Counted from the stretch's first letter, positions 49,584 to 58,736 are shown. The stretch: 64,000 nt of DNA from Paraburkholderia monticola (GCF_001580545.1 NZ_LRBG01000038.1:434001-498000), one strand, 5' to 3'. The notes: generated by a model not told the origin, from the sequence alone. Made by a program: numbers and translations.

Positions 49584-50581
49584 GCGACACCTCCCGCGTG
49601 ACCGGCGGCCTGATTGACCGCGCGCACGATCGCGCGTTGCGCGAGCTGGACCTTGAACGCGTTGTCGTGGCGCGGCTGCGCGCCGCTCAACGCGGCCGCG
49701 GCGGCGTTCTTCAGCGTGGCCTGGCTGAGCGGCTGGCCGCTCAGCATCTGCTCGGCCGCGTTCGCGCGCCATGGTTTGTGCGCGACGCCGCCGAGCGCGA
49801 TGCGCGCACTCTGCACGCGCTCGCCGTCCATCTGCAGCGCGGCCGCGACCGATACCAGCGCAAACGCGTAGCTGGCGCGGTCACGCACCTTCAGATAGTG
49901 CGAATGCGCGCTGAAAAGCGGCGGCGGCAGATCGACGGCGGTGATCAGCTCGCCCGGCTGCAAGGTCGTGTCGACGTCGGGCCGGTCGCCCGGTAGACGG
50001 TGGAAATCGGCGATGGCGATCGTGCGCTCGCCGTTCGGGCCGCTCACGCGCACCAGCGCATCGAGCGCGGCGAGCGCCACGCTCATGTCCGACGGATTGA
50101 CCGCGATGCATTGCGGGCTCGCACCGAGGATCGCGTGCATGCGGTTGTGGCCGTCGAGCGCCGCGCAGCCGCTGCCGGGCACGCGCTTGTTGCATTGCGT
50201 GAACGCGGTGTCGTAGAAGTAGCCGCAGCGCGTGCGTTGCAGCAGATTGCCGCCGACCGTCGCCATGTTGCGCAACTGCGCGGACGCGCCCGCGAGCAGC
50301 GCCTGCGACAGCAGCGGGTACTGCTCGCGCACCAGCGCATGATTGGCCGCGTCGCTGTTGCGCACCAGCGCGCCGATGCGGATGCCGCCGCCGGGCAGCG
50401 TCGTGACCGAGTCGAGGCCGCCGATGTGCGTGATATCGATCAGCCGCACCGGCCGTGCGACGCCGCCTTTCATCAGATCGAGCAGATTCGTGCCGCCGCC
50501 GATAAATACCGCGCCCGGCTGCTGCGCGGCGCGCACCGCGCCGGCGACGTCGCTCGCGCGTTCGTAGGAGATCGCATCCAT
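49580..50581 (-). CDS. paoB: Aldehyde oxidoreductase FAD subunit PaoB-like
   Basis: A 333-residue FAD-binding subunit. FAD motif VFIGGGTNLLDLMK, then IGALVRNSDAANH and MATVGGNLLQRTRC. The insertion with four cysteines (RCGYF, TQCNKR, GSGCAALDG, SPQCIAVNP) matches the extra [4Fe-4S] site known for PaoB, absent from most xanthine dehydrogenases. The CO-dehydrogenase flavoprotein C-terminal domain follows. It is translationally coupled to paoC (4-base overlap) and starts 11 bases after paoA. Confidence 0.93.
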   Translation of the reverse strand: MDAISYERASDVAGAVRAAQQPGAVFIGGGTNLLDLMKGGVARPVRLIDITHIGGLDSVTTLPGGGIRIGALVRNSDAANHALVREQYPLLSQALLAGASAQLRNMATVGGNLLQRTRCGYFYDTAFTQCNKRVPGSGCAALDGHNRMHAILGASPQCIAVNPSDMSVALAALDALVRVSGPNGERTIAIADFHRLPGDRPDVDTTLQPGELITAVDLPPPLFSAHSHYLKVRDRASYAFALVSVAAALQMDGERVQSARIALGGVAHKPWRANAAEQMLSGQPLSQATLKNAAAAALSGAQPRHDNAFKVQLAQRAIVRAVNQAAGHAGGVA

Positions 50582-50592
50582 GTCGGTCTCCC

Positions 50593-51315
50593 TCAGGCGT
50601 TGTCGTGCGCGGCGCGCACCGCGGCGACGATGTTCGCGTAGGCGCCGCAGCGGCAGATGTTGCCGCTCATGCGCTCGCGGATTTCATCGTCGGTGAGGGC
50701 GGCAGGACGCGCGCGCACGTCGGCGGTCACGGTGCTCGCCGCGCCGTTGCGGAACTCGTTGAGAAGAGCGGTCGCCGAGCACAACTGCCCGGGCGTACAG
50801 TAGCCGCACTGGAACGCATCGTGTTCGATGAACGCGCTCTGCAGCGGACTCAACGCGCCGTTGCTCGCGAGACCCTCGACCGTCGTGATGGTCTCGCCTT
50901 CGTGCATGACCGCGAGCGTCAGACACGAGTTGATGCGGCGGCCGTCGACGAGCACCGTGCAAGCGCCGCATTGCCCGCGGTCGCAGCCTTTCTTCGTGCC
51001 CATCAGTCCCGCGTATTCGCGCAACGCGTCGAGCAGCGTCACGCGCGGTTCGAGTTGCAGCGTGTAGGCGCGGCCGTTGACGGTCAACGTGACGGGGCGC
51101 GGCGGTACGACGGGGTTGCTTTGCGGCGGCGGTGAAGCTGGGGTCTGCGGCTGGGTTTGCGCGTGCAGATGGGGCACCGCACCGATCGTCGCCGCAGCCG
51201 CCGCCGATTGCAGGAAGCGGCGGCGCGCCGGTTGTAAAGGCGTTGCGGTGGGCTCAGCGGTGGACTCTGAAGCGGCGGCGTCCCCGGAATCCTGACATTC
51301 TGTATGCGTGGTCAT
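50593..51315 (-). CDS. paoA: Aldehyde oxidoreductase [2Fe-2S] subunit PaoA-like
   Basis: A 240-residue iron-sulfur subunit. The N-terminus has a Tat signal (RRRFLQSAAAAAT, about residues 31-43), so the folded complex is exported. A Pro/Gln-rich linker precedes two [2Fe-2S] domains: the plant-type GCDRGQCGACTVLVDG and, later, QCGYCTPGQL with GNICRCGAYANI. It heads the paoA-paoB-paoC run, in the same order as in E. coli. No XdhC-like paoD is found next to it; a mocA-like gene follows instead. Confidence 0.94.
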   Translation of the reverse strand: MTTHTECQDSGDAAASESTAEPTATPLQPARRRFLQSAAAAATIGAVPHLHAQTQPQTPASPPPQSNPVVPPRPVTLTVNGRAYTLQLEPRVTLLDALREYAGLMGTKKGCDRGQCGACTVLVDGRRINSCLTLAVMHEGETITTVEGLASNGALSPLQSAFIEHDAFQCGYCTPGQLCSATALLNEFRNGAASTVTADVRARPAALTDDEIRERMSGNICRCGAYANIVAAVRAAHDNA

Positions 51316-51583
51316 GACGATCTGTTGACTCCAGTGAAAGGTCAATGCAGGCTGACGACGCGTCGATGCCCAACGCATCGCGTTGACACAAAACCATTGC
51401 GCAGCAATTTCAATGCCGTTGCAGGTTCAACGTTATTAAAAACTCGCTGCAAGCGCAAAGCCATTCTGCGCAATAACGGCAATCTAATATGCGCAATGAA
51501 CGCCGGGCGCGAGCCTGGCGGGACGGGTATGGGCACTGCTACCGCCGTTGATGGCCAAGGCTTGCACACCGATCGGAGAGCTC
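51316..51583. other. Intergenic region, divergent promoters of paoABC and a small gene
   Basis: 268 bases, with an A+T-richer centre (51400-51500). It probably contains both promoters; no convincing -35/-10 pair or operator was found. The rightward gene has GGAGAG ahead of its ATG. Confidence 0.4.
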
Positions 51584-51802
51584 ATGCAATTCGACTACAG
51601 GCACTTCCATATCGATTGCCGCGCGCGTCACGCGGAAGAGGGCGTCTATTACGCGCGCGCGAAGATCACGCGCGCGCCACGGCGCAACGAGGCTTTCCTG
51701 TCGCACGATTCGGGCGATATCGACAGCTTCGAGAACGAAGCCGATGCGATCTGCTGCGCGCGTTCGTGGGCGATCGAATGGTGCGACGTCGCGGCGCAAT
51801 AG
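51584..51802 (+). CDS. Small conserved-looking hypothetical protein, 72 residues
   Basis: A 72-residue soluble protein, MQFDYRHFHIDCRARHAEEG at the start, with cysteines at HIDCR, DAICCARSW and EWCDV. I recognise no family. GGAGAG precedes the ATG. It lies 16 bases upstream of exonuclease III on the same strand, so co-transcription is likely. The paired cysteines could bind metal, but there is no clear motif. Confidence 0.72.
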   Translation: MQFDYRHFHIDCRARHAEEGVYYARAKITRAPRRNEAFLSHDSGDIDSFENEADAICCARSWAIEWCDVAAQ

Positions 51803-51818
51803 ACGAGGGAGCCCGATC

Positions 51819-52628
51819 ATGGCGAAGCTGCGCATTGCGACGTTCAACATCAACGGGATCCGCTCGCGTCAGGCGGCGCTCCTGCAATGGCTCGAACGCG
51901 AGGCGCCGGACGTCGTCTGCCTGCAGGAACTGAAGGCGGTGGACAGCGCGTTTCCGGTCGATGCTTTGCGCGAGGCCGGTTATGGCGCCGTGTGGCAAGG
52001 CCAGAGCGCGTGGAACGGCGTGGCGATTCTCGCGAAGGGCGATACGCCGCTGGAACGGCGGCGCGGCGTGCCCGGTTTCGAAGACGACACGCACAGTCGC
52101 TATATCGAGGCCGCGGTCGGCGGCGTGCTGATTGCGTGTCTGTATCTGCCGAACGGCAATCCGCAGCCCGGTCCCAAGTTCGACTACAAGCTCGCGTGGT
52201 TCGATCATCTGATCGCGCACGCGGCGCACCTCTACAAGAGCGGCCACCCGGTCGTGCTCGCGGGCGACTTCAACGTCGTGCCGACCGACGCAGATATCTA
52301 CAACCCGCGCTCATGGCTAAAGGACGCGCTGCTGCAGCCGGAGAGCCGCGAGCGTTATCGCAAGCTGCTCGCGCAAGGCTGGACCGACGCGCTGCGCACG
52401 CATTTCGGCGACGAGCGCGTCTACACGTTCTGGGATTATTTTCGCCGCCATTGGGATACGAATTCGGGCCTGCGCATCGATCATCTGCTGCTGAGCGCCG
52501 ATCTCGCGCCGCGTCTGCGCGACGCCGGTGTGGACCGCTGGGTGCGGGGCGAGCCGCATGCGAGCGACCACGCGCCGACGTGGATCGAACTGGACATGGG
52601 CGCGGCCCGCAAAAAGAAGAGTGGCTAA
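51819..52628 (+). CDS. xthA: Exodeoxyribonuclease III (AP endonuclease)
   Basis: A 269-residue EEP-superfamily nuclease of base excision repair. The metal and catalytic residues are in place: ATFNINGIRSR (Asn), VCLQELKA (Glu), LAGDFNVVPTDADIYNP (Asp/Asn), GLRIDHLLLS and the terminal SDHAPTWIEL (Asp-His). Length and motif order match bacterial ExoIII. GAGGGA precedes the ATG. A stem-loop with a short T-run follows the stop. Confidence 0.95.
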   Translation: MAKLRIATFNINGIRSRQAALLQWLEREAPDVVCLQELKAVDSAFPVDALREAGYGAVWQGQSAWNGVAILAKGDTPLERRRGVPGFEDDTHSRYIEAAVGGVLIACLYLPNGNPQPGPKFDYKLAWFDHLIAHAAHLYKSGHPVVLAGDFNVVPTDADIYNPRSWLKDALLQPESRERYRKLLAQGWTDALRTHFGDERVYTFWDYFRRHWDTNSGLRIDHLLLSADLAPRLRDAGVDRWVRGEPHASDHAPTWIELDMGAARKKKSG

Positions 52629-52635
52629 CAAGGCA

Positions 52636-52670
52636 GCGGGCGATCCGCTTTGCGTCGGGTCGCCCGCTTT
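52636..52670 (+). terminator. Terminator after xthA
   Basis: Stem GCGGGCGA/TCGCCCGC with a 16-base loop, followed by TTT. It starts eight bases after the xthA stop; the T-run is short. Confidence 0.6.
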
Positions 52671-52723
52671 GCGCATCGATTCTGCGCTGGGGATCGGCGC
52701 CTTCGAACGGCGCCATGTGTTGA

Positions 52724-52990
52724 TTAGTCGTAGTCGCGAGCGCCGCGCGACCACAGCGCGCCCATCACGAACCCGGCGAGGGCGACGACGGCCAGCGTCG
52801 TGAATGGGTTTTCGGCCGTGGCGTCGCGCACGAGGCTCGTCGTATTCGCGCACAGCTGCTGCGCCTTGCCACTCAACTCGCGCGCCTTGCCTGCCATTTG
52901 CTCGCTGGTGTCGCCTAGTGCTTCGCCGACCGCGCTTTGCACCTTGCCTGCGACTTCCTTTACCTTGCCTTCCGCTGAATTCGTATCCAT
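52724..52990 (-). CDS. CsbD/DUF883-like small stress protein with membrane anchor
   Basis: An 88-residue protein. The N-terminal ~55 residues (SAEGKVKEVAGKVQSAVGEALGD, KARELSGKAQQL) match CsbD-like amphipathic repeats. The C-terminal TAENPFTTLAVVALAGFVMGALWSRG is the glycine-zipper membrane anchor seen in DUF883/ElaB proteins, which bind ribosomes at the membrane. The start at 52990 is preceded by GGAG at eight bases. Such genes are often stress- or stationary-phase-induced; no promoter evidence is seen here. Confidence 0.82.
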   Translation of the reverse strand: MDTNSAEGKVKEVAGKVQSAVGEALGDTSEQMAGKARELSGKAQQLCANTTSLVRDATAENPFTTLAVVALAGFVMGALWSRGARDYD

Positions 52991-53171
52991 CTGCATCGCT
53001 CCTGTTGTCATATTTACGTGCGAGCGCGCTGCGATTGCAACGCGTTCGCACAAGGGCGTCACGCAAGCCGCGCCGGTGCGGCGTCAGCCCGCGTCAGTGA
53101 GCAAGGGGCGCAAGAAGTGCGCCCGCCTGCCGAGCGCTGAGCTTGCGACCCCAACAGAACGCGCCGCAAGC

Positions 53172-53855
53172 TCAGCGTCGTCGCCGGAAATTGATCCCCA
53201 CGAAGATGGCCAGCAGCATCACGAAACCGCCGAACAGCAGCGCGGAATTGACGAGCACCTGGCGCAGCCCGAGCGTTTCGACGTCGATGAACGGATACGG
53301 ATAAAAGTCCGACAGGCTGCCGCGCCAGAACGTGATGCCGAGGTAGGCGAGCGGGTAGACGAGCCACAGCAGACCGTGGCGCAAGCGCAGATGAAAGCGC
53401 GGCACGAACAGCACCCAGTAGAGCGCGGCGAGCATCGGCAGCACGCTGTGCAGCGACTCGTTGAGCAGGCGCCGGTAAGGCGACAGCGGCCACAGGCCGC
53501 GCAACAGCACGTTGTAGGCGATGCCGACGAACACCATGTACGCGACCACCGCGGTCACGACGGTGGGCTGCCGGAAAAAGCGCACGAGCGGCGAGCGGTG
53601 CTTCCACAGCGCGACGCAGGTGAAGCAGAGCGCGCAGGCGAGCACCGTCAGATTGGTCAGGTAGCTGCTCATGCGCGCGAGCGCATCGAATACGGTCAGC
53701 CCGCGCGCTAGCGTGCGATCGATCGTCAGATCGGCTTGCGCGAGAATCGCGATCCAAGCGATCAGGGCAATCATCGCCGCCAACGTCAGCGACGACACAC
53801 TGGGTGTATGCAGCGGCAACTCGGGCTCGCGCTGCGGAATAGAGGTAGAGCGCAT
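53172..53855 (-). CDS. Pr6Pr-family six-helix membrane protein
   Basis: A 227-residue protein with six to seven predicted membrane helices and the Pr6Pr (FAR-17a/AIG1-like) pattern: FDALARMSSYLTNLTVLACAL (the SYFTxxTN-like block), NVLLRGLWPL, LLNESLHSVLPMLAALYW and WLVYPLAYLGITFWRG, then a YPYPFIDV block. Function is unknown; eukaryotic relatives hydrolyse fatty acid esters of hydroxy fatty acids. It is a single-gene unit, divergent from the DUF2252 gene. Confidence 0.83.
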   Translation of the reverse strand: MRSTSIPQREPELPLHTPSVSSLTLAAMIALIAWIAILAQADLTIDRTLARGLTVFDALARMSSYLTNLTVLACALCFTCVALWKHRSPLVRFFRQPTVVTAVVAYMVFVGIAYNVLLRGLWPLSPYRRLLNESLHSVLPMLAALYWVLFVPRFHLRLRHGLLWLVYPLAYLGITFWRGSLSDFYPYPFIDVETLGLRQVLVNSALLFGGFVMLLAIFVGINFRRRR

Positions 53856-54118
53856 GCGCTCGATTCTACGCGCGGCCGTATCGGCTTTCGCGCGCCGGCG
53901 AGCCGGCGTTGGGAAAATGCTACGGGGTACTACGCGACCCGGTGGCGGGTTGTGAGGTGGGCTGTACAGCGGGTTGCAATCCAGATGGTCGCCATGATCG
54001 TCGACGTTCCGTTCCGACCCGTTATGATGGCGAAAGCAGCTCTCGGTTAAATACGACGCCATGCGCGGCAAGCAGTCTCTGTCATCGCCGGTTCAAGACT
54101 CGCAAAACGGAGAAAAGC

Positions 54119-55531
54119 ATGAAAGCCAGCACCATTGCCGAACGGGAAGCGCGCGGCCGCGCCGCGCGTGAGCATTCGAAGCGCTCGAGCCATCGCGCGG
54201 TCGGCGAATTGCACCGCGATCCAATCGAACTGCTGAGACAGAGCAGCGCGGAGCGCGTCCAGAATCTGGTGCCGCTGCGCTATGGGCGCATGGCCGTGTC
54301 GCCGTTCACGTTCTTTCGAGGCAGCGCGATTCTGCAGGCGCACGATCTGAGCAAGGTGCGCGACTCCGGTCTCAGCATGCCGATCTGCGGCGACGGCCAT
54401 CTGATGAATTTCGGCGGCTTCGCGACACCCGAGCGGCAACTGGTCTTCGATCTGAACGACTTCGACGAAGTCTCGATCGGGCCCTTCGAATGGGATCTGA
54501 AACGGCTGTGCGCGAGCTTCGTCGTGGCCGCCCGCCATATGCGCCTGAGCCGCGGCACCGCCGAGAGCCTCGTGATGACCGCGGTCCGCTCGTATCGCGA
54601 TCGCATCACGCAATACGCGGAGTTCGGCGCGCTCGACCTGTGGTACGACCGCATCACGTTCGACCGCATGGCCGAGATTGCCTTGACGCCCGAGGGCCGC
54701 CGTGCCGTGCGCCGTGGTATGGAGAAGGCCGCGACCCGCACGCACGAAGCCCTGCTCGAAAAAATGGCCTCGTTCGACGGCGGCCGTTGGAAGATCCACG
54801 ACGCGCCGCCCGCGCTGTTTCACGTGCTCGGTGCGAACACGCTGTTTACGGCTGAGGAAACCGAAACCTACCGGACCGGCAACGTCGACAAGATGGTCCA
54901 GCACGTGTGGGACGAGTACCTTAAGACGTTGTCGCACGACCGGCGCGAACTGCTCGATCACTTCACGAGACAGGACATCGTCTTCAAGGTGGTCGGCGTC
55001 GGCAGCGTCGGCACGCGTTGTCTCGTCGTGCTGCTCGTCGATCACACGGGCAAGCCGTTGTTCGTCCAGGTGAAGGAGGCGCGGCCGTCGGTCATCGCGC
55101 AGTTCTACAAGTCGCCGACGGTCAAGCATCAGGGCGAGCGAGTCGTACAAGGACAGCGCATGCTGCAGGCCGCGAGCGATATTTTCCTTGGCTGGGCGAC
55201 GGGAACGTTAGGGCGGCACTTCTATTTCCGCCAGCTGCGCGACATGAAACTGTCCGCGAATATCGAGCTGTTCGACAGCGAACTGCTCGACGGCTACGCG
55301 CGACTATGCGGCTGGGTCATGGCGCGCGCGCATGCGAAGGCGAGCGGCCAGGCGATCGAGATCAGCTCGTACATCGGCCGCGGCGATCAGTTCGCCGAAG
55401 CCTTGAGCGGCTACTCGAGCGCCTACGCGGATCAGGTCGAACGCGACTACGACGTGTTCCTCAAAGCATGCCGCAGCGGCAAGCTCGAAGCACGCACCGA
55501 CGAGGACATGGCAGCGGATTTCGGCGTGTAG
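54119..55531 (+). CDS. DUF2252 protein (kinase-like fold)
   Basis: A 470-residue DUF2252 protein. Typical blocks: RVQNLVPLRYGRMAVSPFTFFRGSA (the PxRxxRMxxSPFxFxRG signature), ICGDGHLMNFGGFATPERQLVFDLNDFDE in outline, VGVGSVGTRCLVVLL, LFVQVKEARPS and the RQLRDMKLS block near the C-terminus. The GDxHLxNFG and DxNDFD segments resemble phosphotransferase catalytic loops, so a kinase-like fold is plausible, but no activity is established for the family. GGAG lies seven bases ahead of the ATG. Confidence 0.9.
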   Translation: MKASTIAEREARGRAAREHSKRSSHRAVGELHRDPIELLRQSSAERVQNLVPLRYGRMAVSPFTFFRGSAILQAHDLSKVRDSGLSMPICGDGHLMNFGGFATPERQLVFDLNDFDEVSIGPFEWDLKRLCASFVVAARHMRLSRGTAESLVMTAVRSYRDRITQYAEFGALDLWYDRITFDRMAEIALTPEGRRAVRRGMEKAATRTHEALLEKMASFDGGRWKIHDAPPALFHVLGANTLFTAEETETYRTGNVDKMVQHVWDEYLKTLSHDRRELLDHFTRQDIVFKVVGVGSVGTRCLVVLLVDHTGKPLFVQVKEARPSVIAQFYKSPTVKHQGERVVQGQRMLQAASDIFLGWATGTLGRHFYFRQLRDMKLSANIELFDSELLDGYARLCGWVMARAHAKASGQAIEISSYIGRGDQFAEALSGYSSAYADQVERDYDVFLKACRSGKLEARTDEDMAADFGV

Positions 55532-55578
55532 CGTTGCGTGCGCGCGGTGCTACGTCACCCGCTACGTCACCCGTTTCG

Positions 55579-56427
55579 TCACGCATCGAGGCGCGCTTCA
55601 CGCAGCGTGACGAAGCGCAGATGCCGTTCGCGCGCCGCTTCGATCACGCTCGGCAGCACCGCGAGAATCAGCGGCTGGCCTTCGATCGTCAGCGCGGCGT
55701 TGCCATCGTGCAGCAACAGGATGTCGCGCGCAGCGAGGCCGTCGAGCAGGCGCTTGGCGACCACGTGAGGGTTGCGCTCGCGCGTGTCGTAGCCGCGCCG
55801 CGTCCATGCCGCGAGACGCAGATCGAGCTTGCGCAGCACCGGCTCCAGAAACAGGTTGCGCAGACCCGCGGGCGCGCGGAAGAACATCGGCCGCGCGCCG
55901 CTGACGGTTTCGAGCGTGCGTTGCGCGGTGGCGATCTCGCGCGTCAACGCGCGCGGAAACGTGACCGAGAAAGTGTGCCGGTGCACCTGCGAATGATTTT
56001 CGAGCGCATGGCCGCGCGCCACGATCTCGCGCGCGAGCTGCGGGTAACGCTCGACCTGGGTGCCGATACAGAAGAACGTCGCGCGCACGCCGAACGCGTC
56101 GAGCAGATCGAGTACTTGCGGCGTGACCACGGGGTCGGGGCCGTCGTCGATGGTCAGCGCGATTGCATTCGCGTTGCGCGGGCTCGCGGGCAGGCGGGTC
56201 CAGTTGGGTCCGAGCAGCGTCGTGCGCGGCAACAGGCCGGTGATCGTGAAGAGCGCGTGGTTCGCGAAGATCGCGGCGAGCCACCATGGCCACGCGGCGG
56301 GCGCGAGCGCCACGCCGATCAGCACGAACACGTGCCAGCCGATCGTGGCGTTCACTAGTGCGGAGTTGCCGGTACGCGGCCAGCGACGCGGCGGGTTCGG
56401 GCATTCATTCATCAAACGTGCTTCCAT
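55579..56427 (-). CDS. Polysaccharide deacetylase (NodB homology)
   Basis: A 282-residue carbohydrate esterase family 4 protein. Two hydrophobic segments at residues about 28-60 anchor it in the membrane. The NodB domain follows: ALTIDDGPDP (catalytic Asp pair), RATFFCIGTQVERYP, ALENHSQVHRHTF (metal-binding HxxxH variant), FFRAPAGLRN and ILLLHDGNA. The substrate is probably an N-acetylated envelope polysaccharide or lipid-linked sugar; nothing nearby decides. AAGGAAGG precedes the ATG at 56427. Confidence 0.9.
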   Translation of the reverse strand: MEARLMNECPNPPRRWPRTGNSALVNATIGWHVFVLIGVALAPAAWPWWLAAIFANHALFTITGLLPRTTLLGPNWTRLPASPRNANAIALTIDDGPDPVVTPQVLDLLDAFGVRATFFCIGTQVERYPQLAREIVARGHALENHSQVHRHTFSVTFPRALTREIATAQRTLETVSGARPMFFRAPAGLRNLFLEPVLRKLDLRLAAWTRRGYDTRERNPHVVAKRLLDGLAARDILLLHDGNAALTIEGQPLILAVLPSVIEAARERHLRFVTLREARLDA

Positions 56428-56687
56428 TGCGCCTTCCTTCGTCCCAGGAAGGCTGTGAATCGTGCGCGATGCGCAACCGCGAACGATACCATTGTTGCGC
56501 TCTGCGACGTGGCGTGCTGGTTCGCTGCGGGCACGGTGAAAGCGCGCTGAAAGACGCCGCGCGGTTTGCATTTTGCCGATTCGCTGAGGTATGGTGCGGG
56601 GCGAAAAGAGGCGCACGTGTCGAGGGCGAAACGCATCGATCGCTGCGAACAGCGTGCGCTGCAAGCCAACACAACAGGAGAAACGCG

Positions 56688-57452
56688 ATGTCGGAAGCAG
56701 GCAACGGAAAAGTGGCGCTGGTGACGGGCGCGGGCAGCGGCATCGGCCGCGCGTGCGCGCTCAAGCTCGCGGAGCATGGCTATCGCGTGGTGCTCGCGGG
56801 TCGCCGTCAGGCCGCGCTCGATGCGGTCGCCCAGGAAGCCCAGGCGCTGCGCGGCGAAGCGCTCGCGGTGTCGTGCGACGTGACCGACGCCGCCAGCGTC
56901 GCCGCGCTGTTCGACACGATCCGCGCGCGCTTCGGCCGGCTCGACGTGCTGTTCAACAACGCGGGACGCAACGGCACGCCGGTCGATCTCGACGAAGTGA
57001 GCATCGACGAATGGCGCTCGATCGTCGACACCAATCTGAACGGCGTGTTCCTGTGCACTCGCGCGGCGTTCGGCCTGATGAAGACGCAGAATCCGCGCGG
57101 TGGCCGCATCATCAACAACGGCTCGATTTCCGCGCACGCGCCGCGCCCGAACAGCGCCGCGTACACGGCGACCAAGCACGCCATCACAGGCCTGACGAAA
57201 GCGGTGTCGCTCGATGGCCGCAAATACGACATCGTGTGCGGGCAGATCGACATCGGCAACGCGGGGACCGAGATGGCCGCGCGGATGGCGCGCGGTGTGC
57301 CGCAGGCGAACGGCGAGATCGCGGTCGAGCCGCTGATGGATGTGCAGCACGTCGCCGACGCGGTGCTGCATATGGCGAGCCTGCCGTTGTCGGCGAACGT
57401 GCAGTTCATGACGATCATGGCGAGCAAGATGCCGTTCGTCGGGCGTGGCTGA
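56688..57452 (+). CDS. Short-chain dehydrogenase/reductase
   Basis: A 254-residue classical SDR. Cofactor motif VTGAGSGIGRA (TGxxxGxG), then NNAGRNG. The active site is the Ser of INNGSISA plus YTATKHA (YxxxK). The residues after beta-strand 2 (AGRRQAAL) suggest NADP(H) preference. The C-terminal region (DIGNAGTEMAARMARGVPQ) resembles SDRs annotated as oxidoreductases of unknown substrate. AGGAG precedes the ATG. It is monocistronic as far as can be seen. Confidence 0.9.
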   Translation: MSEAGNGKVALVTGAGSGIGRACALKLAEHGYRVVLAGRRQAALDAVAQEAQALRGEALAVSCDVTDAASVAALFDTIRARFGRLDVLFNNAGRNGTPVDLDEVSIDEWRSIVDTNLNGVFLCTRAAFGLMKTQNPRGGRIINNGSISAHAPRPNSAAYTATKHAITGLTKAVSLDGRKYDIVCGQIDIGNAGTEMAARMARGVPQANGEIAVEPLMDVQHVADAVLHMASLPLSANVQFMTIMASKMPFVGRG

Positions 57453-57553
57453 GCGGCGCGCCACAGCTTCGAGCCACCGGGGGCGGGGAGCGGGGCGTAC
57501 GGGTTCAACTTATACTGAGCGCTCCGTCGTTTTCCACGCCAAAGCCACGCGCC

Positions 57554-57811
57554 GTGCCCCGAGCCACACCCAGCGACGACCCGCCGCCGCGGCCCCCCAT
57601 GCGGCCCGATCTCGACGACTGCTGTCATAGCGGCTGCACGCAGTGCGTGTTCGATCTGTACGATGAAGCGCTCGAGCGCTACGAGGTCGCGCTGGCCGGG
57701 TGGCGGAAGCGGCAGGCACGGCACCCGGATAAGCAGGGCGCGAAGTCGAAGCCGCAAGCCGACGCGCCTCGCTCGACACCTTCGCGCGGCACACCGCGGC
57801 CACGCCGCTGA
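57554..57811 (+). CDS. Oxidoreductase-like domain (PF09791-type) small protein
   Basis: An 85-residue protein with the compact motif DDPPPRPPMRPDLDDCCHSG followed by CTQCVFDLYDEALERYEVAL, the Cys-rich oxidoreductase-like N-terminal domain found alone in many proteobacteria. Its four cysteines (CC...C..C) suggest a metal site. The basic C-terminal tail is low complexity. A GTG at 57554 is needed to include the Pro-rich part of the motif; an in-frame ATG at 57599 would shorten it. Function is unknown. Confidence 0.75.
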   Translation: MPRATPSDDPPPRPPMRPDLDDCCHSGCTQCVFDLYDEALERYEVALAGWRKRQARHPDKQGAKSKPQADAPRSTPSRGTPRPRR

Positions 57812-57841
57812 TTCGCGCAGGCATTTCCACCGTCTCCCGTC

Positions 57842-58711
57842 ATGACCGACCTTCAGCTCACGCCAACCGAACCCTTCGCCGACTCGCACACGCTCCACGA
57901 TCTGCATCGCTTCGTGCAGCGCTATCCGCGTCTTTTCGTGCTGACCGGTGCGGGCATCAGCACCGACTCCGGCATCCCCGGCTATCGCGACGACAACGGC
58001 GCATGGAAGCGCTCGCCGCCGATCACGCTGCAGGAGTTTCTCGGCACGCTCGCGATGCGGCAGCGCTACTGGGCGCGCAGCATGGTCGGCTGGCCGCTCG
58101 TTGCGCGCGCGCAGCCGAATGCCGCGCACGTCGCGCTCGCACGGCTCGAAGCGGCCGGTCACGTGCCCACGCTGGTCACGCAGAACGTCGACGGATTGCA
58201 TCAGCGTGCGGGCAGCCGCGACGTGATCGAGCTGCACGGCGGCATCGACGGCGTGAGCTGTCTCGACTGCGGCATGCAGCATTCACGCGCCGCGATCCAG
58301 CAAACGCTCGAAGCCGATAACCCCGCGCTGCTCGACGTCACGGCCGAAGCCGCCGCCGATGGCGACGCGCATCTCGAGTGGCACGATCTCGGCGGCTTTC
58401 GCGTGCCGGCGTGCTCGAATTGCGGCGGGTTGCTGAAGCCCTCGGTGGTGTTCTTCGGCGAGAACGTGCCGAAGGTACGTGTCGAAGCCGCGTCGCATGC
58501 GCTCGATGCGGCCGACGCGGTGCTGGTGGCTGGCTCGTCGCTGATGGTCTATTCCGGCTACCGCTTCTGCGTGTGGGCACAGCGCCAGGGCAAGCCGATC
58601 GCGGCGATCAACCTCGGCCGCACGCGCGCCGATCCGCTGCTGTCGCTGAAGGTGGCCGCGCCGTGCGGCGATACCTTGAGCGCGCTCGCCGGGCTGCTGG
58701 CCGGCGATTGA
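57842..58711 (+). CDS. Sir2-family NAD-dependent deacylase, SIRT4-like class
   Basis: A 289-residue sirtuin. NAD motifs: LTGAGISTDSGIPGYR, then TQNVDGLHQRAGS and the catalytic His in ELHGGID. Zinc cysteines are CLDC and, about 45 residues later, CSNCGG. MRQRYWARSMVGWP, VVFFGENV and SSLMVYSGYRF match the class II (SIRT4-like) branch more closely than the CobB branch. It would remove acyl groups from lysines using NAD, although class II activity is often lipoamidase- or acyl-specific. It overlaps no neighbour and precedes an FMN-binding protein by 25 bases. Confidence 0.92.
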   Translation: MTDLQLTPTEPFADSHTLHDLHRFVQRYPRLFVLTGAGISTDSGIPGYRDDNGAWKRSPPITLQEFLGTLAMRQRYWARSMVGWPLVARAQPNAAHVALARLEAAGHVPTLVTQNVDGLHQRAGSRDVIELHGGIDGVSCLDCGMQHSRAAIQQTLEADNPALLDVTAEAAADGDAHLEWHDLGGFRVPACSNCGGLLKPSVVFFGENVPKVRVEAASHALDAADAVLVAGSSLMVYSGYRFCVWAQRQGKPIAAINLGRTRADPLLSLKVAAPCGDTLSALAGLLAGD

Positions 58712-58736
58712 ATTCCCCAAAGCGTAAGGAACGTCC

